The notes under the pieces are model-generated. The model searched no databases. It saw nothing but the letters and a program-made list of their open reading frames with translations, and was not told the DNA's origin. From Bacillota bacterium (GTDB lineage Bacteria; Bacillota; Dethiobacteria; Dethiobacterales; Dethiobacteraceae): DNA of 13,781 nt. This document shows, piece by piece, positions 1 to 6,154 of the stretch. The position numbers were made by a program, and so were the translations under genes. Location: NCBI GenBank assembly GCA_018725345.1, contig QLUI01000014.1:1-13781 (forward strand). The letters are read 5' to 3'. The number at the start of each line of letters is the position of its first letter. The stretch's first letter is position 1.

Positions 1-109
1 CCTTAGTAACCAGCTATTTTGGGATGTTTACTATATATTTTTGTTGTCAGAACTTTTGACTGTCAAGTTAGTTTAAACTCCTAATATATTTCTTCATGAA
101 TTCGCCGCG
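1..109. other. AT-rich intergenic stretch downstream of the operon
   Basis: No coding potential is visible on either strand in this AT-rich segment beyond the operon end. It contains an imperfect palindrome at 51-69 with the perfect core TTGACTGTCAA at 56-66. The heptamer GACTGTC at 58-64 recurs in both arms of the hairpin at 110-135, once inverted. TTGACT (56-61) followed by TAATAT could suggest a rightward promoter, but the spacing is about 20 bases, so I do not call one. It could hold a control region for a gene beyond the left edge. Confidence 0.4.
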
Positions 110-135
110 AGAGGACTGTCCTTCGACAGTCCTCT
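110..135 (-). terminator. Perfect 11-bp hairpin at the end of the operon
   Basis: Positions 110-120 (AGAGGACTGTC) and 125-135 (GACAGTCCTCT) are perfect inverted repeats separated by the 4-base loop CTTC. The hairpin overlaps the cobO stop codon (136-134), where a 3' end structure for the long leftward transcript would be expected. There is no U-tract after it in the leftward direction (the next bases are CGCGGCGAATTC), so it is not a textbook intrinsic terminator. It may instead be a transcript-stabilising stem, a Rho-assisted terminator or a dispersed palindromic element. Confidence 0.55.
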
Positions 136-664
136 ATCTTTCTATCCCATCCCGGGCCGTTATTCCCTGCTCCTGATAGTGTTTGACAGCCCGCATCTCC
201 GTGACCAGGTTCGCCCTTTCCACAATCTCCCTTGGGGCATTTCTACCTGTTAATATGAGCTCCACCGAGGGGGCTTTTTCATCCATTAATTGGCAGACAT
301 CAGCGTTGCTAAGGAAGCCCTGGTTTAAGACCCCCATTATTTCATCCAGAATAATAATATCAAAACTGCCTTCCATGGCCATCATTCTGGCTTTGATAAA
401 GCCCAGGGCAGTTGCTTCCTTAAGCTGTTCCCGTTCTTCCCCGCTCATTTCCCAAAGGAGCTTCTCCATTAAATTAAAACGGAGAATTTCCAGTTTAGGG
501 GTTAGGCGCAGGGCACTTTCCAGTTCACCGGAGAAAGAGCTCTTTAGAAATTGGAAAATAACTACTTTTAACCCCCTGCCCACGGCACGCAGGGCCAGGC
601 CCAGAGCCGCCGTGGTCTTGCCCTTGCCATCGCCCGTATATACCTGGACATATCCCTTCTCCAT
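134..664 (-). CDS. cobO: ATP:corrinoid adenosyltransferase (CobO/BtuR family)
   Basis: This 176-residue protein transfers the 5'-deoxyadenosyl group of ATP to Co(I) corrinoids, giving the adenosylated forms used late in cobalamin synthesis and in salvage. The family's variant P-loop GDGKGKTT is at residues 11-18, followed by ALGLALRAVGRGLKV. A Walker-B-like IIILDEI lies near residues 103-109. The C-terminal half has the family signature blocks LTGRNAP, LVTEMRAVKHY and QGITARDGIE. Length and both ends match the family, so it appears intact. The start follows GA-rich sequence (AGGGGGATGAAGG). It is the last gene of the operon, 90 bp after cbiJ, and its stop lies inside the terminal hairpin. Because it also serves salvage, its survival beside broken corrin-ring genes makes biological sense. 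Confidence 0.93.
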   Translation of the reverse strand: MEKGYVQVYTGDGKGKTTAALGLALRAVGRGLKVVIFQFLKSSFSGELESALRLTPKLEILRFNLMEKLLWEMSGEEREQLKEATALGFIKARMMAMEGSFDIIILDEIMGVLNQGFLSNADVCQLMDEKAPSVELILTGRNAPREIVERANLVTEMRAVKHYQEQGITARDGIER

Positions 665-754
665 ACCTTCATCCCCCTGAAATGATTTTCCGATATCCGA
701 TCACCGACTACAGCAGTCTTTCACCGATACCAACCATAACAACTACTATCAACT
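665..754 (-). repeat. 90-bp spacer with short CCGAT/TCACCGA direct repeats
   Basis: This is the longest non-coding spacer between intact genes of the operon. On the plus strand TCACCGA occurs at 701-707 and 721-727, and CCGATA at 690-695 and 724-729, with a further CCGA at 697-700. No continuous reading frame or recognisable gene remnant is seen. On the minus strand a weak promoter-like pair (TTGATA at 752-747, TATCGG at 729-724, spacing 17) could give cobO its own transcription, but the -10 match is poor. The segment may be a small dispersed intergenic repeat. Confidence 0.35.
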
Positions 755-1519
755 TCATCCTTCAATTCGTCTCTCCAGTTCCCCCAGAAGCCCCTCAATA
801 TCCCCCACTACCACGGGATATTCCGGTCTGGGCCTCTGCACCATGATAACAGGGATATCCAGTTCCGCTGCTGCCGCCAGCTTCTCCTCTACGCCCCCTG
901 TTTCCCCGCTGTCCTTGGTCACCACCACTCCCGCGCTGTACTGGCGGAACAGTTCTCTGTTGAGCTCTTGGGAAAAGGGCCCCTGCATGGCCAGGACATT
1001 GGCGGGGGCTATCCCCAGGGCCAGGCATTTTTCTAAAGATGTAATCTGAGGCAGGACCCGGGCCACAATCCTTTCCGGAGGTATTACCCGGCAGAAAGTC
1101 TCCAGGTGATTAACTCCCACAGTGAGAAAAACGCAGCCTTTATAACCGTTAGCCTTTTGGGCAGCATCAGTAAAAGTACCTACGATGATAACCCTCTGGC
1201 CCTCCGTTAACCTGGTGGTCCCCCTCTCATAGCGGATATAGCATAGTTCCATGCGGCTGCAGACAGTCATGGCCATCGACGATACCTTAACAGCAAAGGG
1301 ATGAGTGGCATCAACCACCGCCTTTATCCCCATCTCCTGTGTTAACTCTACCAGGCTGTCTTGATCCAGACCTCCATCCCGGACGGTCAGATTATCCTTT
1401 TTATTAAGCAGGGCTTTCCCATACTTACTAAAAGTAGCGGCTATGACTTTATAGCCCCTTTGCTGCAGAGGGTCAATTACACTTCTGGCTTCTGTTGTGC
1501 CTGCCAAAACAAGGATCAT
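755..1519 (-). CDS. cbiJ: Cobalt-precorrin-6A reductase (CbiJ/CobK)
   Basis: This 254-residue protein matches the CbiJ/CobK family, which reduces the macrocycle of (cobalt-)precorrin-6A with NAD(P)H. It begins with the typical MILVLAGTTEA nucleotide-binding strand-loop. It carries VVDATHPFA near residues 69-77, the family hallmark, and the conserved C-terminal block VVVTKDSGETGGVEEKL. Its length is normal for the family and no frame break is seen. The start codon overlaps the cbiH stop as ATGA, indicating translational coupling. Its substrate would be made by CbiF, CbiG and CbiD upstream in the pathway. CbiF is truncated here and CbiD is absent, so this enzyme may lack substrate unless those genes exist elsewhere. 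Confidence 0.92.
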   Translation of the reverse strand: MILVLAGTTEARSVIDPLQQRGYKVIAATFSKYGKALLNKKDNLTVRDGGLDQDSLVELTQEMGIKAVVDATHPFAVKVSSMAMTVCSRMELCYIRYERGTTRLTEGQRVIIVGTFTDAAQKANGYKGCVFLTVGVNHLETFCRVIPPERIVARVLPQITSLEKCLALGIAPANVLAMQGPFSQELNRELFRQYSAGVVVTKDSGETGGVEEKLAAAAELDIPVIMVQRPRPEYPVVVGDIEGLLGELERRIEG

Positions 1520-2256
1520 AAAACATAACCCCGGGGTGTGATGAATTTTCCCGCTTGTATATAGGAACGGGAATTGCCGATGATCACCACCGAAAACATA
1601 TCCATTTCATGGCTCAGCAGCTCATCCAGGTTGGTTACGGTTATCTCTTCTCCCTCCCGGGCGGCATTACGGACTATGCCCACAGGGGTTCGGGGGTTTC
1701 TGTGCTCCAAAAAAATTTCCCGGGCCTGATTAATATAGTCGGGCCGTCCATGGCTTTTGGGGTTATAGAGGGCAGTAACGAAATCCCCCTGGGCTGCCAG
1801 ATTTAACCGTTTGACTATGACCTCCCAGGGTGTCAGCAGGTCACTGAGACTTATAATAGCCATATCATGCATTAGAGGCGCTCCCAGGAGGGCGGCGCCC
1901 ATGCTGGCCGCCGTAATACCAGGGATTATCTCAGCCTCCACAGGTTCTGTTTCCTTACTGTTTAGTTCCAGGAAGGGTCCGGCCATCCCGTAAATCCCCG
2001 GGTCGCCGCTGCTGACCAGGGAGACATTATGCCCCTCCCGGGCCAGGTCAATAGCCATCTTACAGCGTTCCAACTCCCGGCCCATACTTGAAGCCAGAAC
2101 CTTTTTCCCCTCTGCCAGGTCCTCGATTAAATCCGTATATACTTTATAGCCCAGGATAACCTGGCTGTCGCCAATGGCCTCCAGGGCCCGCCGTGTCATC
2201 TGCTGCCGCCCTCCAGGGCCGAGTCCTACGATATATACCTTACCCTTTTTATCCAT
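1516..2256 (-). CDS. cbiH: Cobalt-factor III C17-methyltransferase (CbiH/CobJ)
   Basis: This is a SAM-dependent methyltransferase of the tetrapyrrole methylase family that methylates C17 and contracts the ring. The glycine-rich SAM loop VYIVGLGPGG is at the N-terminus. The motif SSGDPGIYGMA, the block IIPGITAASMGAALLGAPL and the CbiH-specific FVTALYNPKSHGR all support CbiH over its paralogues. I chose the ATG at 2256 (246 residues). AAGGAG at 2270-2265 lies 8 bases before it, but only 2 bases before the alternative ATG at 2262, which would add Met-Asn. The gene follows cbiG after about 60 bp and overlaps cbiJ by 4 bases. Length is normal and no damage is visible. Confidence 0.92.
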   Translation of the reverse strand: MDKKGKVYIVGLGPGGRQQMTRRALEAIGDSQVILGYKVYTDLIEDLAEGKKVLASSMGRELERCKMAIDLAREGHNVSLVSSGDPGIYGMAGPFLELNSKETEPVEAEIIPGITAASMGAALLGAPLMHDMAIISLSDLLTPWEVIVKRLNLAAQGDFVTALYNPKSHGRPDYINQAREIFLEHRNPRTPVGIVRNAAREGEEITVTNLDELLSHEMDMFSVVIIGNSRSYIQAGKFITPRGYVL

Positions 2257-2318
2257 ATTCATATCTCCTTAATGCTCTCTTATTGACGTAAAGTTAAGGC
2301 CTGACCGCAAAGTAAACT

Positions 2319-3377
2319 TTAGCGGATACCGGCGGAGAGGTCCTTGACTATGGCCACGGTGATGCCGGGAAAGCAGGTTTTACCCGCTAATAGCAAGGGT
2401 TCCCGGGCCGCCAGCAAGGCGGCAGGTTCGGCCACTGCCCCTGTGCCTGTTTGTTCCAGAACAAAATCCGAGGGTGTAAAATGGCCCTGTAGTTTCTGGA
2501 GCCGGGCAGCGGAGAAGAACTGTAGGGGCACGCCCAGGATGCGAGCCGCCTCCAGGAGTCCCTGCTCCTCCTGTTTGATATCAATGCTGGCCAGGCAGGC
2601 CACACTATACCGGCTTATTTGTAAGTTATCCAGAGTACTGTAAATGGCGGAAAGGATCTCATTTCCAGGCTTACCCTTGCGGCAGCCCACACCTATGACA
2701 ATATTGCGGGGGCGGAGGATGACATGGGGAAGAGGAAGGGATAAATCCTGGTTAAGGGTTTCTTCCGTCATCAGGACAGCTCCCCGGAAAGAACCCCTGC
2801 TGATATCTTCTATGGCCTCCACTTTAACGGCATTTGCGGGGAATAATGGCTCTACCCCGACGGTGCTGTAAAGGGCTACGGGATCCCCTTCCAGGAGAGA
2901 GAGGGCCACGTTTTTCCATTGTTCCAGGTTCTCCAGCTCACAACCGTTTCTCCGGGCCAGGTCATCCAGAGCCGGGATCCCTTCCACATCTGTGGCCGTG
3001 GTCAGCACCGCCCTGCCACCTAGAAAGGCCGCCATTTCCCGCGCTAACTCATTGGCTCCTCCCAGGTGCCCGGAGAGGAGAGGAATAACGTACTGTCCCA
3101 ATTCAGCTAATACAAGGACCGGGGGGTCCTTTTTTTTATCCCGGATTAGGGGAGCAATGACCCGTACCACGATACCTGTGGCCATGATAAAGATGTATTG
3201 ACTATACTCCTTCCAGCAGGATTCCAGGAATGGACCCAGGGCTCCCCGAAAATAGGCATGGCCCGGATAATCCGCCTCCAGCCTGCCGGGCAGCAGGAGG
3301 TGGCAGTCGGGATATAACCCTTTTATTTTAAGACCCAGTTCTGCGGCCTTCTTAGTCAGGGCCACCACGGCCATCAT
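2319..3377 (-). CDS. cbiG: Cobalt-precorrin-5A hydrolase (CbiG)
   Basis: CbiG opens the delta-lactone of cobalt-precorrin-5A and releases acetaldehyde in the anaerobic pathway. The 352-residue protein has all three expected parts. The N-terminal domain carries FIMATGIVVRVIAPL (about 63-77) and IPLLSGHLGGANELA (about 98-112). A middle linker follows. The C-terminal CobE-like domain starts near residue 225 with IVIGVGCRKGKPG and contains FTPSDFVLEQTGTGAVAEPAAL. It begins with two adjacent ATG codons, and the first overlaps the stop of the truncated cbiF ORF as TGATG. cbiG therefore still sits in its usual place after cbiF. CbiG marks the oxygen-independent (cbi) route. The gene looks complete. 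Confidence 0.94.
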   Translation of the reverse strand: MMAVVALTKKAAELGLKIKGLYPDCHLLLPGRLEADYPGHAYFRGALGPFLESCWKEYSQYIFIMATGIVVRVIAPLIRDKKKDPPVLVLAELGQYVIPLLSGHLGGANELAREMAAFLGGRAVLTTATDVEGIPALDDLARRNGCELENLEQWKNVALSLLEGDPVALYSTVGVEPLFPANAVKVEAIEDISRGSFRGAVLMTEETLNQDLSLPLPHVILRPRNIVIGVGCRKGKPGNEILSAIYSTLDNLQISRYSVACLASIDIKQEEQGLLEAARILGVPLQFFSAARLQKLQGHFTPSDFVLEQTGTGAVAEPAALLAAREPLLLAGKTCFPGITVAIVKDLSAGIR

Positions 3378-3979
3378 CAGGAGGCCTGCCTGTATTCATG
3401 GCTGAAGGTTTTATCATAGAGCCGGGAGAGTTCATACTCCTCACCCAGAAAATCCCCTACCAGGATGAGAGCGGTTTTTACGATCTTTTCCTCTTTTACT
3501 TTGGCGGCTATATCCCCCAGGCTACCCCTGATGATTTTTTCATCCGGCCAGGAGGCCTTCTGGATTACGGCTGCGGGCCACTTCTCCCCGTAGGAGGGTA
3601 TGAGGTCCTTAGTCATATCTTCGATCATGCTGACACTTAAGAAAATGGCCAGGGAGGCCTTATGCCGGGCCGGGCCGGCTAAGTCCTGGCCGGCGGGGAC
3701 GGGAGTCCGTCCTTCCTGCCGGGTAAGGATGACCGTCTGGGACACTCCCGGCAGGGTATATTCCATCTTTAGGGCGGCGGCTGCCGCCAGGAAGGAACTG
3801 ACCCCGGGAATGACCTCAAAGGGGATTTTTTCCCTGGAGAGGGCATCCATCTGGCCGTGCCCAGGCCCCTCTGAACATCCAGGAGATCCAGGGAAAGAAG
3901 GATGCCCCCCGGAGCAGGGAATTGATAATCTCCATGCTTTTTTCTCAATGGCCAGAGGGTCTGTAATAAAATCCTTCAT
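3377..3979 (-). pseudogene. cbiF: cbiC/cbiF chimera: truncated cobalt-precorrin-4 C11-methyltransferase
   Basis: This is a single 200-codon frame assembled from two genes. Residues 1-14 (MKDFITDPLAIEKK) are the start of CbiC. Residues 43-200 (3853-3377) are the C-terminal two thirds of CbiF, beginning QMDALSREKIPFEVIPGVSSF and continuing with SQTVILTRQEGRTPVP, AIFLSVSMIED, KASWPDEKIIRG, ALILVGDFLG and LYDKTFSHEYR. The missing CbiF N-terminus, about 100 residues in the family, would contain the SAM loop (GAGPGD type) and the LHTGDPS motif, so methyltransferase activity is not expected. A ribosome binding site (GGGAG, about 10 bases before the ATG) and the reading frame remain, so a protein could still be made. 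cobD lies 20 bp upstream and cbiG is translationally coupled downstream. The rest of cbiC, all of cbiD and cbiE/cbiT, and the start of cbiF are gone. Confidence 0.85.
3912..3979 (-). pseudogene. cbiC: 5' remnant of cbiC (cobalt-precorrin-8 methylmutase)
   Basis: The first 14 codons read MKDFITDPLAIEKK, which fits the CbiC/CobH N-terminus (a D-P-x-x-I-E core). In that family the next residues are a Ser-x-x-Ile-Ile type sequence. Here they appear only after a -1 base shift at the run of six A residues (plus-strand T at 3938-3943), where the shifted frame reads SMEIINSLL. So the fragment shows a frameshift as well as truncation after about 23 residues. The intact enzyme, about 200 residues, moves the C11 methyl group to C12; nothing of its active-site region is left. 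The short length of the match limits certainty, but its place between cobD and cbiF is the expected place for cbiC. Confidence 0.7.
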
Positions 3980-3999
3980 TGAATACTAACTCCCTTTCC

Positions 4000-5100
4000 T
4001 TACATATAGGGGCGCAGGATTTCCTCCAGTTCCCCCAGAACCCGGTCATTGCCTTCCCGACCCTTAATGGCCAGACGGAAAAAGTGCTCATCCAGGAAAC
4101 GAAAACTGCTGGCATCCCTGATCATAATCCCCTGGCCCTCCATGGCCCGTTTAAGGGCTTTAACACTCCAGCTTCTGGTCAACAGCTTGACTAAAATAAA
4201 ATTGGAATCGCTGTCATAAACCTTAATCTCCTTGAGTTCACGCAGTTTATTAATAAAATAGGGCCTTTCTGCCAGGATCCATTTCCTGGTCTTTTCCACA
4301 TATTCCTTCTGTCCCAGGAGCCAGGGCCCCAGTAGAGCAGCCAGGGCATTGACAGTCCAGGGTTCTTGATGAGCTTTTAATTTTTCCAGGAGAATGGGAT
4401 GGGCCAGGCAGTACCCCAGGCGCAGGCCGGGGACGGCAAAAAACTTGGTAAAGGCCCTTAAAATGATGACGTTTTCGTATTTTTCCAATTCTCCCAGAAT
4501 GCTGGCTCCCTGGATGTCCGGGACAAATTCCACAAAAGTCTCGTCCAGGAGCACGTAGGTATGCCTTTTCTGGGCCTCATCCAGGATTTTCAGCAGCTCC
4601 CTTTTAGGAATTACTTTTCCCGTGGGATTATTAGGGCTGCAAAGTACCGTCATATCATAGCCCCGGGCTAACTCCCTGATAAACCCCGCTACATCCAGCC
4701 TGAAGTCATCCGCTTCCTTTATTTCGAAGTAGTCCACCGGCATCTGCCGGGAAGCAAAAGCCCTTTCATAATCGGCAAAAGATGGCGCCGGAATTAAGAC
4801 CTTGCGTGGTTTTAATGCTCTGGCAGCCAGGTAAATCAATTCCGTAGCCCCATTCCCCACCATGATCCATCCCGAGGGGTACCCGGTATAAGCCGCCAGA
4901 GCCCCTTTCAATTCCCGGTAATCCCGGTCCGGATAACGGCTTAAAACATCCAGATGAGAGCCCAGAAAATCCTTCATAGTCTTGGGAAGGGGCAGGGGAT
5001 TTATATTGGCGCTGTAATCAAGAATCTCCCGGGGATCATAGCCGTACTCCCGGGCTACCCGGTCCACATCCCCTCCATGGATAACATCTAAATTATTCAC
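4000..5100 (-). CDS. cobD: L-threonine-O-3-phosphate decarboxylase (CobD)
   Basis: This 366-residue fold-type I PLP enzyme converts L-threonine-O-3-phosphate to (R)-1-amino-2-propanol O-2-phosphate, the arm linking the corrin ring to the lower ligand. The N-terminus VIHGGDVDRVAREYG and SANINPLPLP are CobD-specific within the HisC-like aminotransferases. SPNNPTGK (155-162), LLDETFVEF (184-192) and AFTKFFAVPGLRLGY with the PLP lysine K219 are present. The start is GTG at 5100; no ATG fits the conserved N-terminus and an in-frame stop lies a few codons upstream. GGAGGG at 5118-5113 serves as ribosome binding site with slightly long spacing. The gene is intact but flanked on both sides by broken genes. 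Its partner CbiB, which uses its product, survives only as a probable fragment just upstream. Confidence 0.93.
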   Translation of the reverse strand: MNNLDVIHGGDVDRVAREYGYDPREILDYSANINPLPLPKTMKDFLGSHLDVLSRYPDRDYRELKGALAAYTGYPSGWIMVGNGATELIYLAARALKPRKVLIPAPSFADYERAFASRQMPVDYFEIKEADDFRLDVAGFIRELARGYDMTVLCSPNNPTGKVIPKRELLKILDEAQKRHTYVLLDETFVEFVPDIQGASILGELEKYENVIILRAFTKFFAVPGLRLGYCLAHPILLEKLKAHQEPWTVNALAALLGPWLLGQKEYVEKTRKWILAERPYFINKLRELKEIKVYDSDSNFILVKLLTRSWSVKALKRAMEGQGIMIRDASSFRFLDEHFFRLAIKGREGNDRVLGELEEILRPYM

Positions 5101-5104
5101 CTCT

Positions 5105-5197
5105 CTATAACTCCCTCCAACTGTTTACTGTAAGACTGCTAAGCAACATTATGATCAAGGCCAATACAGCCGTAGTTATGTAGTAATCTTCTTTTTT
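5105..5197 (-). pseudogene. cbiB: Probable C-terminal remnant of cbiB (adenosylcobinamide-phosphate synthase)
   Basis: A frame ending in TAG at 5107-5105 reads KKEDYYITTAVLALIIML and then a short hydrophobic tail ending in NSWREL. CbiB proteins end with an acidic Asp-Ile-x-(R)-type segment followed by one hydrophobic helix, for example DDISRTIRLMWVASTLALAL in Salmonella CbiB. The pattern agrees in order, hydrophobicity and position, but the match is short and the helix is low-complexity, so the assignment is tentative. It rests partly on location: in many related operons cbiB lies between cobQ and cobD, exactly here. The frame has no start codon of its own near a ribosome binding site and overlaps the end of the cobQ fragment in a different frame. 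Confidence 0.45.
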
Positions 5198-5286
5198 TCG
5201 AAGGTAGTGCCCATATCCAAGAGGCCTAAACCATCCAGGTATTCTAAGCCCGCTTCTGTTAAATAAGGGTCATGGAGCTCCCGCCC
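5176..5286 (-). pseudogene. cobQ: cobQ remnant, C-terminal glutamine amidotransferase piece
   Basis: In this frame the minus strand reads GRELHDPYLTEAGLEYLDG and then LGLLDMGTTFEKKKITT, stopping at TAA (5178-5176). This is the part of CobQ/CbiP that follows the catalytic Cys motif (GxCGGxQMLG) in the GATase domain, where the family has D-P...GLGLL...TTF...K. The nucleophile Cys itself has been deleted, and the frame is shifted relative to the upstream CobQ piece, so no activity is possible. The two CobQ pieces overlap over about 14 bases (5286-5273), where both frames still match the family, as expected at a deletion junction with microhomology. The family's remaining C-terminus (catalytic His/Glu region) is absent. 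Confidence 0.8.
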
Positions 5287-5440
5287 CTTCGATGACAATC
5301 AGCTCATAACTCTCTGCCAACTGCCGGTACGTATTTAGCACCAATTCCTTAAGCTCCGGCTTGAAATTGTGATACTCTACTGCCGACATATTGTCATGGA
5401 CCCTGCCCTTTAAGATGACCTGGGCTTTTTTTATCTCCAT
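5270..5440 (-). pseudogene. cobQ: cobQ remnant, internal N-domain piece
   Basis: A 56-codon frame from an ATG at 5440 to TGA at 5272-5270 contains AQVILKGRVHDNMSAVEYHN, then FKPELKELVL and ending ELIVIEGAGAP. This matches an internal part of CobQ/CbiP (cobyric acid synthase), whose N-terminal domain has SQVI..G, then M.A..Y..F, then V.EGAGSPAEINL. The start of the protein with its P-loop-like region is missing, and the frame breaks just after GAGAP, before the expected AEINL. The ATG overlaps the cbiL stop by 10 bases and is probably fortuitous. In the ancestral operon cobQ would have followed cbiL. The intact enzyme amidates four side chains to give cobyric acid and is about 500 residues long. 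Confidence 0.83.
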
Positions 5441-6135
5441 TTTTTTTTAGCGATGATGGTGGACAGATAGTGAATTCTATCTCCCTGAATTTTTTCCAGG
5501 TCATAGTATATTTCTTCGTCATCCCAACCACATTTGCTGACCATGACGGCATTTTCCAAATGTCCTGATTTCTTCAGCTTCTCCACAATGACCGGTAAGC
5601 TTCTGTAAACTTTCATCAGAACCAGGTTGCCGGAGCAATCCAGGACCCGATCCAGGATTTCTTCTCCCGCTGTGGCCGGAACTATGGTAAGGGTTTCGTC
5701 CTTTTCCGTCAGGGGTATTCCCAGGCGGCTGGCCAGATGGGAAAAGGAGGTGATGCCGGGGATGGTGACCAGGGGATAGCCGCTGTCCCGGAGGAGCCGG
5801 AAAATATAAATATATGTACTGAAAAGCATGGGATCTCCCAGAGTTAGAAAGGCTACCTTCTGTCCCTTCACCAGGAGGTTCAGAATGATGTCTTTATTTT
5901 CCTCCCAGGCTCTGTTCAGTTCCTGTTGATCGCTGACCATGGGGAAAGTAAGGCGAGTAACCTGGGCCCCTTCTTTAAGATAGTGTCTGGCTATGGCCAG
6001 GGCTATACTGTCTTCTGCCTTTTCCCCCCTGGGGGCAATGACGGCATCCACCTGGCTCAAAACCTGGGCTGCCTTAATGGTCAGGAGTTCCGGATCCCCG
6101 GGCCCCACACCGATGCCATAAAAAATTCCTGACAT
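5431..6135 (-). CDS. cbiL: Cobalt-factor II C20-methyltransferase (CbiL/CobI)
   Basis: This SAM-dependent tetrapyrrole methylase of 234 residues methylates C20 of cobalt-factor II, the first dedicated corrin step after cobalt insertion. It begins MSGIFYGIGVGPGDPELLTI with the SAM loop. FLTLGDPMLFSTYIY is the CbiL form of the second glycine motif, followed by VTIPGITSFSHLASRLGIPL. I chose the ATG at 6135: AGGAGG at 6150-6145 lies 9 bases upstream and homology begins there. A longer frame to 6192 would overlap hemL and add 19 residues with no family similarity. The C-terminus (STIIAKKKWR) ends at a run of nine A residues. The gene appears complete and lies between hemL and the cobQ remnants. 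Confidence 0.9.
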   Translation of the reverse strand: MSGIFYGIGVGPGDPELLTIKAAQVLSQVDAVIAPRGEKAEDSIALAIARHYLKEGAQVTRLTFPMVSDQQELNRAWEENKDIILNLLVKGQKVAFLTLGDPMLFSTYIYIFRLLRDSGYPLVTIPGITSFSHLASRLGIPLTEKDETLTIVPATAGEEILDRVLDCSGNLVLMKVYRSLPVIVEKLKKSGHLENAVMVSKCGWDDEEIYYDLEKIQGDRIHYLSTIIAKKKWR

Positions 6136-6154
6136 TACTTCTGTCCTCCTGCTC

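Noticed and set aside
183..680. Open frame of 165 codons on the plus strand opposite cobO
   Set aside because: It is antisense to a motif-complete cobO, has no recognisable domain and no ribosome binding site. It is a by-product of the codon pattern of the real gene.
5101..5440. A novel small-protein gene between cbiL and cobD
   Set aside because: The 56-codon frame with an ATG at 5440 looks like a small gene, but its sequence matches an internal segment of CobQ, and the following frames match later parts of CobQ and probably CbiB. Decay explains it better.
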